From assembly GCA_903834475.1 (NCBI GenBank), contig CAILJH010000123.1:42962-106961 (forward strand): a DNA stretch of 64,000 bases, read 5' to 3'. The position numbers were made by a program, and so were the translations under genes. Shown here in pieces: positions 27,024 to 37,526 of this stretch (the first letter of the stretch is position 1; each line of letters opens with the position of its first letter). Below the pieces are notes generated by a model. The model was not told the origin of the DNA, made no database searches, and worked only from the letters and a program-made list of their open reading frames with translations. This stretch comes from an uncultured Prolixibacteraceae bacterium (lineage in GTDB: Bacteria; Bacteroidota; Bacteroidia; Bacteroidales; Prolixibacteraceae).

Positions 27024-27056
27024 AGTCAGGGTGTGACTTGAAGTCACGCTCTGACT
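27024..27056. terminator. Bidirectional hairpin between gltX and the aldo/keto reductase gene
   Basis: AGTCAGGGTGTGACTT at 27024-27039 pairs with AAGTCACGCTCTGACT at 27041-27056 over about 15 bp with two G-U pairs. Located between convergent genes. No U-tract on either side, so termination is inferred from position. The inner GTGACTTGAAGTCAC resembles the trpC-trpF hairpin. Confidence 0.6.
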
Positions 27057-27073
27057 AATCGTCTGTGTTCCAA

Positions 27074-28084
<1,011 letters not shown>

Positions 28085-28314
28085 TTAATGATGATACAAA
28101 TATCAAACAGAAATACCCTTAAAAATAACAAAAACCAAACGATAAGATACGAAATTCAAACAATTATATAATGATATTCAATCTGCTAATCCCCAATCCT
28201 GTTCAGGTATAAATTCCAAAGTTTACTAATATCCAGATACTCAGAAAAAATTCTTATTTTGGTGGGTATTAAATTGTTGATGTACATTATCTAAGAACCT
28301 AACGAAATAAATAT

Positions 28315-30729
28315 ATGAATAAGAGTGTAAAAATTACATTGATAAGTATTGGGTCAGCAATGTCCCTTTTAGTTATTGCAGGACTTGTGGGTTGGTTGTA
28401 CCTGAGTTCCAGGTTTCTCAAGTTTGAAAAAGATTATCCTGAAAATCACGACCTTAAAGAACTTACAATCGATGGATATAAATTCCTCGATCGAAATGGA
28501 AACGGCAAGCTTGATGTTTATGAAGATGACCGAAAGTCGATCGAAGAACGAGCTGGAGATTTGCTTTCCCAGATGACAACCGAGGAAAAAATCCATCTCT
28601 TGAAGGGTTCGGGTATTGCCTCAGCCATGGGAAATGGAGATCCTCAAACAGGTATTGCAGGTGCCGTGGGTACCATTGTTCCAACACCACGACTTGGTAT
28701 ACCAACCGTTTATTTATCAGATGGTCCGGCAGGATTGCGAATTGAACCAACACGCAAGAATGAAACCAGAACATACTACTGTACCGCTTTTCCGATTGGT
28801 ACCATGCTTGCATCGACCTGGAATACCGACCTTGTAAAAGAAGTTGGGAATGCGATGGGTAATGAAGCTCTTGAATATGGATTGGATGTCATTCTTGGGC
28901 CTGGCGCCAACATTCACCGCAACCCACTTTGCGGCCGGAATTTTGAATATTATTCTGAAGATCCCGTGCTAACGGGATGGATCGGAGCTGCCTGTGTCAA
29001 TGGAATACAATCGAATGGAGTAGGCACTTCGGTGAAGCATTTTGCAGTCAACAATCAGGAAACTGAACGAACCAAGAACGACTCCCGGATTTCAGAACGT
29101 GCCCTTCGTGAAATATACCTGAAAGGGTTTGAAATTATTGTGAAAAAATCACAGCCATGGACCATCATGTCCTCCTACAACAAGTTGAATGGAACCTATA
29201 CTTCAGAAAATAAATACTTGCTGACTGATATTTTGCGCAATGATTGGGGATTTAACGGACTTGTTATGTCCGATTGGTTTGGAGGCCAAACTGCTCCGGC
29301 ACAAATAAAGGCTGGCAACGACCTGTTGGAGCCCGGCACAAAATTGCAATGGGATGCTTTGACAAAGGCTGTCAAGAGCGGGGAACTTCCCATGACATTT
29401 GTTGATACTTCTGTAAAACGAATACTGAAGATGGTTTTGGCATCCAGAAAAATGCAGCAGTATGCCTACCAAAACAATCCGGATTTGAAGGCACATGCAC
29501 AGACTGCACAGCAATCAGCCTCTGAAGGTATTGTGCTCCTTAAAAATGAGAATACCCTGCCTCTTCAGAATAAGAAAAATGTAGCACTTTTTGGCGTTAC
29601 CTCGTACGATTTTATTGCCGGGGGAACCGGGTCCGGAGATGTCAACGAAGCCTATACCGTATCGCTGGGAGAAGGTTTGAAAAATAAAGGATATGAAATA
29701 AACAAAGCGATCGAAAAAAGTTTTGAAGCGCATAAAGCTGCCAATGCAAAGGCCTTTGTAAAACCGGTAGGCATGAAGGCTATGTTTCAAATGTATAATC
29801 CACCGCAATGGATTCCTTCGTCTGAAGAGATCGCTCAAAGCTTAAGTTCAGCCGAAATTGGAATCATCACCATTGGAAGAAACAGTGGAGAAGGTGCTGA
29901 CCGGAAAGAAAAAGATGACTTTCTGCTGACTTCGATGGAACAGCAATTAATTGAAGTGACCTGCAAGGCATTTCATGAAGCCGGCAAAAAAGTTGTTGTC
30001 GTATTGAATATTGGCGGAGTAATCGAAACTGCTTCATGGAAAAACCTACCTGATGCCATTGTACTCGCATGGCAGGGTGGACAAGAAGGTGGAAACGCTG
30101 TGGCGAATGTTTTAAGCGGCGAAATCAATCCGAGTGGTAAACTTCCAATGACTTTCCCAATTCATCTGAATGACCATGCCTCAACTGCAAACTTCCCATT
30201 AGATAGCAAGCCCATGGGAATATTCGATATGATAGGTACTCCGGGAACTAGACCCGAGAAAGATCAGGTTCGGAATTATGACTACACGAACTATGAAGAG
30301 GGTATTTATGTTGGATACCGACACTTTGACAAAGCCAAAATTGAGGTATCCTATCCGTTTGGCTATGGGTTGTCGTACACCCAATTTAAATATTCTGACA
30401 TGGCTGTTGCCGTGTTGAATGATACGATGAAGGTTGATTTAACAATCACCAATACAGGTGAGATTAAAGGAAAAGAAGTTGTACAGATCTATTCCTCAAA
30501 ACCGGATTCGAAGATTGACCGGCCGGTTCAGGAGTTAAAGGCTTTTGCTAAAACAGCAAACCTCGAACCTGGGGCATCGGTGAATCTGATATTTAAAATT
30601 CCGGTTCATGACTTGACTTATTGGAGTGAAGAGGCTGCAAAATGGACTTTAGAAAAAGGACAATATATCGTTCACGCAAGTTCCTCGTCACGGGATATTC
30701 GGTTGAGTAAAGATGTCATCATTGAATAG
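28315..30729 (+). CDS. Glycoside hydrolase family 3 beta-glucosidase-like enzyme
   Basis: 804 aa. Begins with a single hydrophobic segment (residues ~10-30), a signal anchor or uncleaved signal peptide, then a calcium-loop-like DRNGNGKLDVYEDDR (EF-hand/dockerin style). The GH3 N-domain follows; the nucleophile is Asp320 in VMSDWFGG. Conserved KHFAVNNQE and GRNFEYYSEDP are present, then the GH3 C-domain (GIVLLKNENTLPL) and a fibronectin-III-like tail (GKEVVQIYSS). Likely periplasmic, releasing glucose or another beta-linked sugar from oligosaccharides. It stands alone: no SusC/D pair nearby, so not a full polysaccharide locus. Confidence 0.93.
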   Translation: MNKSVKITLISIGSAMSLLVIAGLVGWLYLSSRFLKFEKDYPENHDLKELTIDGYKFLDRNGNGKLDVYEDDRKSIEERAGDLLSQMTTEEKIHLLKGSGIASAMGNGDPQTGIAGAVGTIVPTPRLGIPTVYLSDGPAGLRIEPTRKNETRTYYCTAFPIGTMLASTWNTDLVKEVGNAMGNEALEYGLDVILGPGANIHRNPLCGRNFEYYSEDPVLTGWIGAACVNGIQSNGVGTSVKHFAVNNQETERTKNDSRISERALREIYLKGFEIIVKKSQPWTIMSSYNKLNGTYTSENKYLLTDILRNDWGFNGLVMSDWFGGQTAPAQIKAGNDLLEPGTKLQWDALTKAVKSGELPMTFVDTSVKRILKMVLASRKMQQYAYQNNPDLKAHAQTAQQSASEGIVLLKNENTLPLQNKKNVALFGVTSYDFIAGGTGSGDVNEAYTVSLGEGLKNKGYEINKAIEKSFEAHKAANAKAFVKPVGMKAMFQMYNPPQWIPSSEEIAQSLSSAEIGIITIGRNSGEGADRKEKDDFLLTSMEQQLIEVTCKAFHEAGKKVVVVLNIGGVIETASWKNLPDAIVLAWQGGQEGGNAVANVLSGEINPSGKLPMTFPIHLNDHASTANFPLDSKPMGIFDMIGTPGTRPEKDQVRNYDYTNYEEGIYVGYRHFDKAKIEVSYPFGYGLSYTQFKYSDMAVAVLNDTMKVDLTITNTGEIKGKEVVQIYSSKPDSKIDRPVQELKAFAKTANLEPGASVNLIFKIPVHDLTYWSEEAAKWTLEKGQYIVHASSSSRDIRLSKDVIIE

Positions 30730-30754
30730 TTGGGAATCCGAAAAGCATATCCTG

Positions 30755-31306
30755 TCAGATAGTTTTGACGACTTTTGCCGGAATTCCAGCTACAACTGTA
30801 TTAGCAGGAACATCCTTTGAAACAACTGCTCCGGCTGCAACCACGGCATTTTCGCCAATGGTTACACCGGGCAGAATAGTTGCACCGGCACCGATCCAGG
30901 CGTTTCGTTTGATGATAACCGGTTTTACCAAGAGTGCTTTTCGCTCGGCGGGATTTAGCGGATGACTCTCGGTAATCACGCTTACCTTGGGGCCAATCAG
31001 CACATCGTCTTCAATAGTTATTCCGCCAATGTCGAGAAAAGAACATCCATGATTGATAAACACATTTTTACCGATCCGGGTAAAAACGCCTAAATTGATA
31101 TAAAATGGCGGAAGAACGGTTATGCTTGTATCAAGAGGTATTCCTGTTATTTCACTCAACAGTTCCCTTATCTGATCGATATCGGCAGAAACATTGAGTT
31201 CTGCCGATAATTTCATGGTTCGGGAAGCGATCTCGAAGATCTTCGGATATTGGGGATCGTTAAATGGAACCGTTTCCCCGGATTGTAATCTTTCAAAAAT
31301 GTCCAT
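30755..31306 (-). CDS. Left-handed beta-helix acetyltransferase (maltose/galactoside O-acetyltransferase type)
   Basis: 183 aa; acetyl-CoA-dependent sugar O-acetyltransferase. N-terminal helical Mac domain ([19 protein letters not shown]) followed by hexapeptide repeats: [20 protein letters not shown], then [14 protein letters not shown] with the catalytic His, and [20 protein letters not shown], ending [11 protein letters not shown]. Cytoplasmic trimer expected. Convergent with the GH3 gene, only 25 bp apart, which does not by itself imply a shared function. Confidence 0.93.
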   Translation of the reverse strand: MDIFERLQSGETVPFNDPQYPKIFEIASRTMKLSAELNVSADIDQIRELLSEITGIPLDTSITVLPPFYINLGVFTRIGKNVFINHGCSFLDIGGITIEDDVLIGPKVSVITESHPLNPAERKALLVKPVIIKRNAWIGAGATILPGVTIGENAVVAAGAVVSKDVPANTVVAGIPAKVVKTI

Positions 31307-31391
31307 GTCAGCTTCAAATTGGATTTATAAGTGCACTAGTAATCATATATTTGGTAATCGGCTTATCACCTGATGTATATATGATTCAGAA

Positions 31392-32003
31392 TTAATAGGA
31401 ACTTCTATTGATGTATTTTTTCAATAATTGTTGATAAGTTTCAGGGGTATCCATGTCTTCCAAAAGTTCACCACCATCCAAAAAGGTTATGTGTTTTTCG
31501 TGGCGTTTAAGGACTTTTTTTGCGCCTTCATCATTGCCCAATTCAGTAAGTTCTTTAAAATAACACTTATCAAAAAGCACGGGAACTCCTGTCCATCCTG
31601 AAGCAGAGTGTGAGACCAGGATTTGTTGCGTACCAAGTAGAATGGTGCCAATCATTTTTTGGAAATAGGAAGTTGTAATCAATGGTTGGTCCAACAGCGT
31701 GATCAAAACACCATTGGCATCCGGAAATTTTTGGATGATCTGACCAATTCCGAGTGAAATGGAGCTTCCCATTCCACTATTCCAATCAGTATTTATGAAG
31801 ATGGTTACGGGAAATTTCTCAATTACAGGAATGATGAGATTTGAGTTTGAACCTAAAACTACATTGACAGGATTCCCAGTTTTTAATAATGTCTGAATTT
31901 GATGCTCAATCAGGGTTTGGTCACCCCATGGAAGCAACTGCTTGGGTTGTCCCATCCGTGAGGAACTTCCGGCAGCTAAAAGTAAAATTGGAATTTCAGC
32001 CAT
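31392..32003 (-). CDS. mocA: MocA-type molybdopterin nucleotidyltransferase
   Basis: 203 aa. NTP-transferase fold with the LAAGSSSRMGQPKQLLPW signature at the N-terminus and the substrate loop GVLITLLDQPLI, typical of CTP:molybdopterin cytidylyltransferase (MocA), which makes the MCD cofactor used by xanthine-oxidase-family enzymes. Its start codon overlaps the end of the XdhC-like gene by 8 nt (ATGGCTGA), indicating translational coupling. A GTP-using MobA is less likely because the neighbouring enzyme belongs to the MCD/Mo-hydroxylase group. Confidence 0.87.
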   Translation of the reverse strand: MAEIPILLLAAGSSSRMGQPKQLLPWGDQTLIEHQIQTLLKTGNPVNVVLGSNSNLIIPVIEKFPVTIFINTDWNSGMGSSISLGIGQIIQKFPDANGVLITLLDQPLITTSYFQKMIGTILLGTQQILVSHSASGWTGVPVLFDKCYFKELTELGNDEGAKKVLKRHEKHITFLDGGELLEDMDTPETYQQLLKKYINRSSY

Positions 32004-33012
32004 GGATGGAACCTACTATATTTCGTAATTCTTCAGGTTTTTTATTCCGAACCACGGCCAGAATCTCAGCCAGAATCGAAACAGCAATCTCAGATGCACT
32101 TTCTGCGCCAATATTAATTCCTGCCGGGCTGTGAATTTGGTCCAAAAAGTCAAGCGGCGCATTCGGAAAATAATCGAGTAGGGTCGATAATAACCGCTCT
32201 CTTCGCTGAACTGAACCTACAATCCCGAGGTATGCCGGTTTTATATCTTTCAGCGCCATCAGGTACTGAACGTCTTTGTTGAAACTGTGAGTCATGATCA
32301 CCACAGCCGTTTGTTCATCAATGACTGATGTGTCGATAGTTTCGAATGTAGGTGTGATCAATGAGGAAGCACCCGGAAAATAATCGCAGGATTTCGATTC
32401 TTCGGTGGAAGCAACTACGGTGACTTCCCACCCCAATAGTTTTGCTGCCTGACACAACTGAACGGCATCATGTTCGGCTCCAAATATATAGATCTGAAAA
32501 AGTGGATTAAACGATTGCGAAAAGCAATCCTGATCTTCGATTTGGCTGGTTTGGAAATAAGGATTTAAGGAATAGGCTTTTTCATTCAGGCTTATCACTG
32601 TTCCGGCATTTTTATATTCGCCTACAGGAGGAAAATAATAGGCATCTATCCTGAAATTTTTTCTGCTTTTTAATACAGACTCGAAGTCATTCAAAAGTTC
32701 TTCGGAAAGGGAAACAGGTTCGATCAGAATGTGGATAATCCCCTCGCAGCCAATCCGTAAACGACCATCGTAGGTCATCAGTTTGGCGTTGCCGGTTCTA
32801 AATACACTTTGTGCCTGTCGCTCAATTTCTTTTTCAACACAACCTCCGCTAACCGCTCCAACTGAATCGCCATCTTCGTTGAAGACCATCCGAACCCCCG
32901 GTCGTCGATAAGAAGAGCCTTCGAGGGCAACTACCGTAACTAAAACCGATTTCTTGCCGAGCAGTTGCCAGGTTTTTACAGTTTGAAACAATAGTTTTAT
33001 TTCGTGTGTCAT
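31996..33012 (-). CDS. XdhC/CoxI-family molybdenum-hydroxylase maturation factor
   Basis: 338 aa. N-terminal XdhC domain (LVTVVALEGSSYRRPGVRM, VGAVSGGCVEKEI with the conserved Cys) and C-terminal Rossmann XdhC domain (IYIFGAEHDAVQLCQAAKLL; PAYLGIVGSVQRRERLL). Family members bind the sulfurated cofactor and insert it into Mo hydroxylases. Lies downstream of the two enzyme subunits and overlaps mocA, so enzyme, insertion factor and cofactor nucleotidyltransferase share one direction. Confidence 0.92.
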   Translation of the reverse strand: MTHEIKLLFQTVKTWQLLGKKSVLVTVVALEGSSYRRPGVRMVFNEDGDSVGAVSGGCVEKEIERQAQSVFRTGNAKLMTYDGRLRIGCEGIIHILIEPVSLSEELLNDFESVLKSRKNFRIDAYYFPPVGEYKNAGTVISLNEKAYSLNPYFQTSQIEDQDCFSQSFNPLFQIYIFGAEHDAVQLCQAAKLLGWEVTVVASTEESKSCDYFPGASSLITPTFETIDTSVIDEQTAVVIMTHSFNKDVQYLMALKDIKPAYLGIVGSVQRRERLLSTLLDYFPNAPLDFLDQIHSPAGINIGAESASEIAVSILAEILAVVRNKKPEELRNIVGSIHG

Positions 33013-33073
33013 TGGTAAATCAGGAGTTTGGGTTATTCGTCACCTAAAAAATTATAACTCTTATTTTTGTTGA

Positions 33074-33204
33074 ACCTCTACGAGGTACTCTTTTCTGGCG
33101 GCTAATTTCTTCTACAATACTGAATCTCCTACGGAGAAATTTCCGCTTAGCGGATAAATTGTTGTAGTATATTTAGATTTAGAGTTCTATTTCCGCGTAG
33201 CGGA
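33074..33204. repeat. Four same-geometry mini-hairpins
   Basis: ACCTC-tac-GAGGT (33074-33086), TCTCC-tac-GGAGA (33125-33137), TCCGC-tta-GCGGA (33142-33154) and TCCGC-gta-GCGGA (33192-33204), all 5-bp stems with 3-nt loops. CTACAA/TTGTAG (33112-33117, 33162-33167) brackets two of them. Fills the gap between the molybdopterin subunit and the XdhC gene. Confidence 0.7.
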
Positions 33205-33221
33205 TAAACTTTCCTTTTACA

Positions 33222-35465
33222 TCACTCAAATTTATTCTTAACAAACGGCTGATGATAATATCGGGTTCCGGTGGCTTTGTATAAGGCATTTGCCAATGCC
33301 CCCATCACTGGTGGATAAGGTGGTTCACCCAGACCTGTTGGATTAATTTCATTCTGAACAAAATGAACTTCAATCTCTTTGGGAGCTTCGGCATGCCGGA
33401 TTAGCCGATAACTATCGAAATTGTCCTGATCCGGCTGACCCTTGCTTAAGGTGAGTTGTCCATACATGGCCTGCCCGATTCCATCCACAATTCCACCTTC
33501 AGTCATGTTGATGGCAGCATCCGGATTTACCACAATACCGCAATCTACAGCAGCATACACTTTCTGAATGATTGGGGTATTCTTTTCAACCGTGAGGTCC
33601 ACCACATTGGCCACATACGAACTGTGACAGAAATAAGCCGCAACTCCGCGATTTTTTCCGGCAGAATTTTTGTCCCAGCCTGATTTTTCGCGCACCAGTT
33701 CAAGGACCCCTGCATAACGGGCGGCATCGTAATCGTTCCTTTTACCTACCGGATTTTCCTTTGCCCGTTTCAACAAATCGAGACGGAACTGGATGGGATC
33801 TTTGCCTATTGCTTCAGCCACTTCGTCCAAAAACGACTGCTCGGCTACCGCATTAAAGTTGGAGCCGGGCGCACGCATTGCACCAACGCTGATGTTGGAT
33901 TCAATGGCCCAGCTTTCGGCTAAATAGTTATCAATTGCTCCGGCAGGAAACCTGTTGGCATGAAGTGCATTTTCAGGAATGCCGCCCATCCTGACATGAA
34001 AAGCTGTGAGATTATTTTTGGCATCAAGCGCTGCACGATAAAAGGCATGATAAGCGGGGCGATAAATGCCAAATGTTATTTCATCCTCGCGGGAATAAAT
34101 CAGTTTAACCGGCGCCTTCATTTTCTGTGAGATCAATGCGACTTCCACCATAAAGTGTCCGTACAAACGTCTTCCGAAGCCACCTCCCATGCGGGTCATC
34201 TGAATGTCGATCTTTTCAAGTGGCAAACCCAGCCGTGCTGACAAGGTTTTTTCCATGGATTCCGGAGACTGAATAGGACCAACTAATTTCGCATTGTCCG
34301 CTGTGACATCAGCAAAAAAGTTCATGGGTTCCATCGGTGTGTGTGCCAGAAATGGAGCTGTGTATGTTCGTTCAATTACCTTCGCTGCATTTTTAAAGGC
34401 TTCTTCCGGATTGCCATCCCGTCGTTCAATCTTTCCGGGTTGGGCTGCTGCTGCAGTCATTTTTGCATGATGGTCGGCGGTGCTTTCCAGTCCGGCGGGA
34501 ACGCTGACCAGCTGATCGCCACCCCAGCCAGCCATGGCAATTTTATGATCTGCAAACGGTTCCCATTCAACTTTTAAATAATCCCTTGCACTCATTACTT
34601 CCCAGGTTGAATTGCCAACAATGGCGACCAGTTCCGTGAATGAAGTTGTATCGCACCACTGAGGTTTATAATCGTCGTTGTAGATTTTAATCCGAAAAAC
34701 GTCCTTGATTCCGGGCTTGGCTTTTGCATCCGTTGCATCGAACGATTTCAGTTTCATTCCAAAAGCCGGCGGATGGACGATCATGGCAATAAGCATTCCT
34801 TCTTTTTTGTAATCGAGGCCAAACAAGGGTTGACCTGTCACTATTTTTTGTCCATCCACATTTTTTCTGGAAGTCCCGATAATTTTAAAATCTTTCAGGT
34901 CTTTCAATTCAACCTCTTTGGGTACAGGAATTTGGGCAGCAGCTGAAGCCATTTCACCATAACCTGCTTTTTTACCACTTTTTTGATGATATAAAATGCC
35001 TAATTCAGTTGTAATCTCTGCAACCGGTACATTCCATTTTTTCGCCGCAGCTTCCTTTAGCATTTTTCGTCCGGTAGCCCCGGCTAAACGAAGTCCGGGC
35101 CAGCTTTGTTTGATCGAATCACTTCCTCCGGCCAATTGTCGGTTAAAAATGGCCGTGTTCAGCGGAGCCTGCTCCACCAGCACATTTTTCCAGTCCACAT
35201 CCAACTCTTCGGCCACAATCATGGGCATTGAGGTTTTTATATTCTGTCCGATTTCCGGATTTGGCGACATGATGGTTATCGCGCCGTTTTCTCCAATCTT
35301 TAAATATCCGGTGATTTCAAACCATTCATTAGGCAGCTTAACCACCTCGGCAGCTTGTGCATTCAGTGACGCAAACCAGTTAAAACCGATCATCAGTCCG
35401 CCACCTGCCAGAGCAGAGCTTTTAATGAAAGATCTTCTTCCAAAATTTATTTTTGCTGTTGTCAT
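33222..35465 (-). CDS. Tat-exported molybdopterin-binding subunit (isoquinoline 1-oxidoreductase beta / aldehyde oxidase type)
   Basis: 747 aa catalytic subunit of a xanthine-oxidase-family enzyme. Start chosen at 35465 (MTTAKINFGRRSFIKSSALA), which gives a twin-arginine signal (Arg10-Arg11, FGRRSFIK) and hydrophobic run; the longer frame from 35555 is unnatural. Cofactor segments: IGQNIKTSMPMIVAEELDV, RQLAGGSDSIKQSWPGLR, TRMGGGFGRRLYGHF, GAMRAPGSNFNAVAEQSF and the active-site Glu region GLGEPPYPPV. Expected in the periplasm with the 2Fe-2S subunit. Substrate likely an aldehyde or N-heterocycle; not determinable from sequence. Confidence 0.92.
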   Translation of the reverse strand: MTTAKINFGRRSFIKSSALAGGGLMIGFNWFASLNAQAAEVVKLPNEWFEITGYLKIGENGAITIMSPNPEIGQNIKTSMPMIVAEELDVDWKNVLVEQAPLNTAIFNRQLAGGSDSIKQSWPGLRLAGATGRKMLKEAAAKKWNVPVAEITTELGILYHQKSGKKAGYGEMASAAAQIPVPKEVELKDLKDFKIIGTSRKNVDGQKIVTGQPLFGLDYKKEGMLIAMIVHPPAFGMKLKSFDATDAKAKPGIKDVFRIKIYNDDYKPQWCDTTSFTELVAIVGNSTWEVMSARDYLKVEWEPFADHKIAMAGWGGDQLVSVPAGLESTADHHAKMTAAAAQPGKIERRDGNPEEAFKNAAKVIERTYTAPFLAHTPMEPMNFFADVTADNAKLVGPIQSPESMEKTLSARLGLPLEKIDIQMTRMGGGFGRRLYGHFMVEVALISQKMKAPVKLIYSREDEITFGIYRPAYHAFYRAALDAKNNLTAFHVRMGGIPENALHANRFPAGAIDNYLAESWAIESNISVGAMRAPGSNFNAVAEQSFLDEVAEAIGKDPIQFRLDLLKRAKENPVGKRNDYDAARYAGVLELVREKSGWDKNSAGKNRGVAAYFCHSSYVANVVDLTVEKNTPIIQKVYAAVDCGIVVNPDAAINMTEGGIVDGIGQAMYGQLTLSKGQPDQDNFDSYRLIRHAEAPKEIEVHFVQNEINPTGLGEPPYPPVMGALANALYKATGTRYYHQPFVKNKFE

Positions 35466-35484
35466 TTTTCGATCAGTTTTGGAT

Positions 35485-35940
35485 TTAGGAATGGGATGCG
35501 GTTTTAATGGCTTTTTTGATACGGGTATAGGTGCCGCACCGGCAGATGTTTCCATTCATAGCTTCTTCAATATCAGTGTCAGAAGGATGAGGATTTTTCT
35601 TTAACAAAGCGGCTGCAGTCATGATTTGTCCACTCTGGCAATAGCCGCATTGCGGAACATCATGTTCAATCCATGCCATTTGAAGCGGATGGTCGCCATT
35701 CTCGGAGAGCCCTTCGATGGTTGTAATTTCCTTGACGCCCACTTCAGATATAAATGTGATACATGAGCGCACAGCCTCACCGTTGAGGTGAATGGTACAG
35801 GCACCACACTGAGCAATGCCGCAACCGAATTTGGTTCCCACCAGGTTCAGATGATCCCGGAGCACCCAAAGCATTGGTGTCGATGGATCAACATCTACCT
35901 TGTATTCTTTTTTATTGATCTTTAAATTAAATATGGCCAT
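35485..35940 (-). CDS. 2Fe-2S subunit of the molybdenum oxidoreductase
   Basis: 151 aa with two [2Fe-2S] sites: plant-type N-terminal cluster (GCGIAQCGACTIHLNG...C) and the C-terminal alpha-helical cluster (CGYCQSGQIM...ICRCGTYTRI). Transfers electrons from the Mo centre to an external acceptor. It has no own signal peptide, so it would be carried through Tat with the large subunit. 19 bp upstream of that subunit. There is no FAD subunit, matching the IorAB/aldehyde-oxidoreductase layout, in which a cytochrome or quinone takes the electrons. Confidence 0.94.
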   Translation of the reverse strand: MAIFNLKINKKEYKVDVDPSTPMLWVLRDHLNLVGTKFGCGIAQCGACTIHLNGEAVRSCITFISEVGVKEITTIEGLSENGDHPLQMAWIEHDVPQCGYCQSGQIMTAAALLKKNPHPSDTDIEEAMNGNICRCGTYTRIKKAIKTASHS

Positions 35941-36134
35941 AGTAAAGTGAGTTTTATAATCTAAAATTTGGGTTTATTAGGCTAAATGAACTTACAAATA
36001 TCAAATAATCAGATACTAATAAAATTCGATAAGAATTTCTAAGTCAATAGCATAACAAGGGGAAAATCTATTTAGTTCACGAAACGTTATCTTTTGAAAG
36101 TATTCTTGCCTCATAGGGTCCGGGAAAGCGTGAA

Positions 36135-37142
36135 ATGGCTGAACAAATCAATTCATCTGTGGTTAATTTAGGCATGATTAAGCTTGAAGACAATCTGGGA
36201 AGGCGATTCGAAAAACTGAGAATAAGTTTATTGAATGAATGTAACTTTTCGTGTGTGTACTGTGTCAGCGAGGATTATGGAAACGTAAAGCCAATCCATA
36301 AGACAATTGCCAACCAGCCACTTGCTCCTGAAGAGTTTGCAAAACTAATTGAGGCAGTCCATCGTTTGACCGGCTTGAAAAGCATTCGGTTAACCGGAGG
36401 AGAACCGCTGCTATATGGAAACCTTTTCCCGTTGATCAGTCACATTCAGAAAATTGGGATTTCTGATATTCGCCTTACAACGAATGCTTATTACCTGAAA
36501 GAAAAAGCAGCAAAACTTTTTGACGCCGGGGTGAAATCAGTCAACATTTCTGTTGATGCAATCGATCAGGATATTTTCAATCAGATTTCGCGCCATCCAA
36601 ATACATCGCGGGTTTTTTCCGGAATTGAGGCTGCTGTAAAAGCGGGAATGAATGTAAAATTAAACGCTGTAATCATGCATGGAAAGAACGATTCTCAAAT
36701 CATTCCAATGCTGGATTACGCTACTGACCTTGGCGTTAAGATTCGTTTTCTGGAGTTGATGAAAATGGGGCATTTATACCATGCTGAGAATGAACTCTTC
36801 TTTTCAGAAAAGGAAATGCTGGCTGTCATTCAGGAAAAGTATGCCATTGAATTTATACAGCGGGAACATGCCGAAACATCAAATTACTGGCGTGCTTCCA
36901 ACGGTGGAACTTTCGGGATTATTGCAAATGAATCAACGCCGTTCTGTCACGATTGCAACCGTCTGCGAATGGACAGCAACGGAATTTTCTATGGTTGTCT
37001 GAGCAATGCTCACGGCGAAAAACTTTCAGAATATATGGATGACGACGATCTTCTGACCGAGAAACTGCGAGGATTGCTGCGACTGAAACAACCGGTTAAA
37101 TTTCATGGAAGTGAATTATCAATGAGAAATATAGGAGGATAA
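36135..37142 (+). CDS. moaA: GTP 3',8-cyclase (molybdenum cofactor synthesis)
   Basis: Radical SAM enzyme starting molybdopterin synthesis from GTP. 335 aa. N-terminal cluster Cys36-Cys40-Cys43 (LLNECNFSCVYC), the RLTGGEPLL motif, C-terminal cluster CHDCNRLRMDSNGIFYGC, and a C-terminal Gly-Gly (MRNIGG), which is functionally required in MoaA. A second ATG at 36174 (MIKLEDNLGRRF) is a possible start. Divergent from the Mo-enzyme cassette, one base before moaD. The moaC partner is not in this window. Confidence 0.94.
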   Translation: MAEQINSSVVNLGMIKLEDNLGRRFEKLRISLLNECNFSCVYCVSEDYGNVKPIHKTIANQPLAPEEFAKLIEAVHRLTGLKSIRLTGGEPLLYGNLFPLISHIQKIGISDIRLTTNAYYLKEKAAKLFDAGVKSVNISVDAIDQDIFNQISRHPNTSRVFSGIEAAVKAGMNVKLNAVIMHGKNDSQIIPMLDYATDLGVKIRFLELMKMGHLYHAENELFFSEKEMLAVIQEKYAIEFIQREHAETSNYWRASNGGTFGIIANESTPFCHDCNRLRMDSNGIFYGCLSNAHGEKLSEYMDDDDLLTEKLRGLLRLKQPVKFHGSELSMRNIGG

Positions 37143-37143
37143 A

Positions 37144-37395
37144 ATGGATAAAAGAACAATCAAAATAATCTGCTTTGCCGGACTTCGAAAATATTTCGGG
37201 AGCGAAATAACTGTTCTGGTTGAATCAGGGGGCAGCTATTCACGAGTCATCGATGAATTGAAAGCAATCAACACTGAGGCCGCTGAAGTTTTGTCGAGTT
37301 GCAGAATTGCCGTAAATGAAGAATTTATTTCGTTGGACGAGCCGTTAAAAACTGAAAACACGATATTTCTGATTCCACCGTCAAGTGGAGGGTGA
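37144..37395 (+). CDS. moaD: Molybdopterin synthase sulfur carrier subunit
   Basis: 83 aa ubiquitin-like sulfur carrier; ends FLIPPSSGG, the C-terminal Gly-Gly that is adenylated by MoeB and thiocarboxylated. N-terminal KIICFAGLRKYFG is the usual beta-grasp start. Starts one base after the moaA stop codon. 509 bp of repeat-rich DNA separate it from moaE. Confidence 0.95.
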   Translation: MDKRTIKIICFAGLRKYFGSEITVLVESGGSYSRVIDELKAINTEAAEVLSSCRIAVNEEFISLDEPLKTENTIFLIPPSSGG

Positions 37396-37526
37396 GAAGT
37401 GATGAAGTTGAAACAATTTTTGTCTTTTTAATACTTGACTCATATTGTCATACTGGAACCGGTCGACCACCACTCTTTTTAAGCTATACCTTACACCTAT
37501 CTATTTGATGATTAATAGACAATCTA

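Noticed and set aside
28315-31306. Polysaccharide utilisation locus around the GH3 enzyme
   Set aside because: No SusC/SusD pair, no other glycosidases and no local regulator; the acetyltransferase is convergent and need not be linked.
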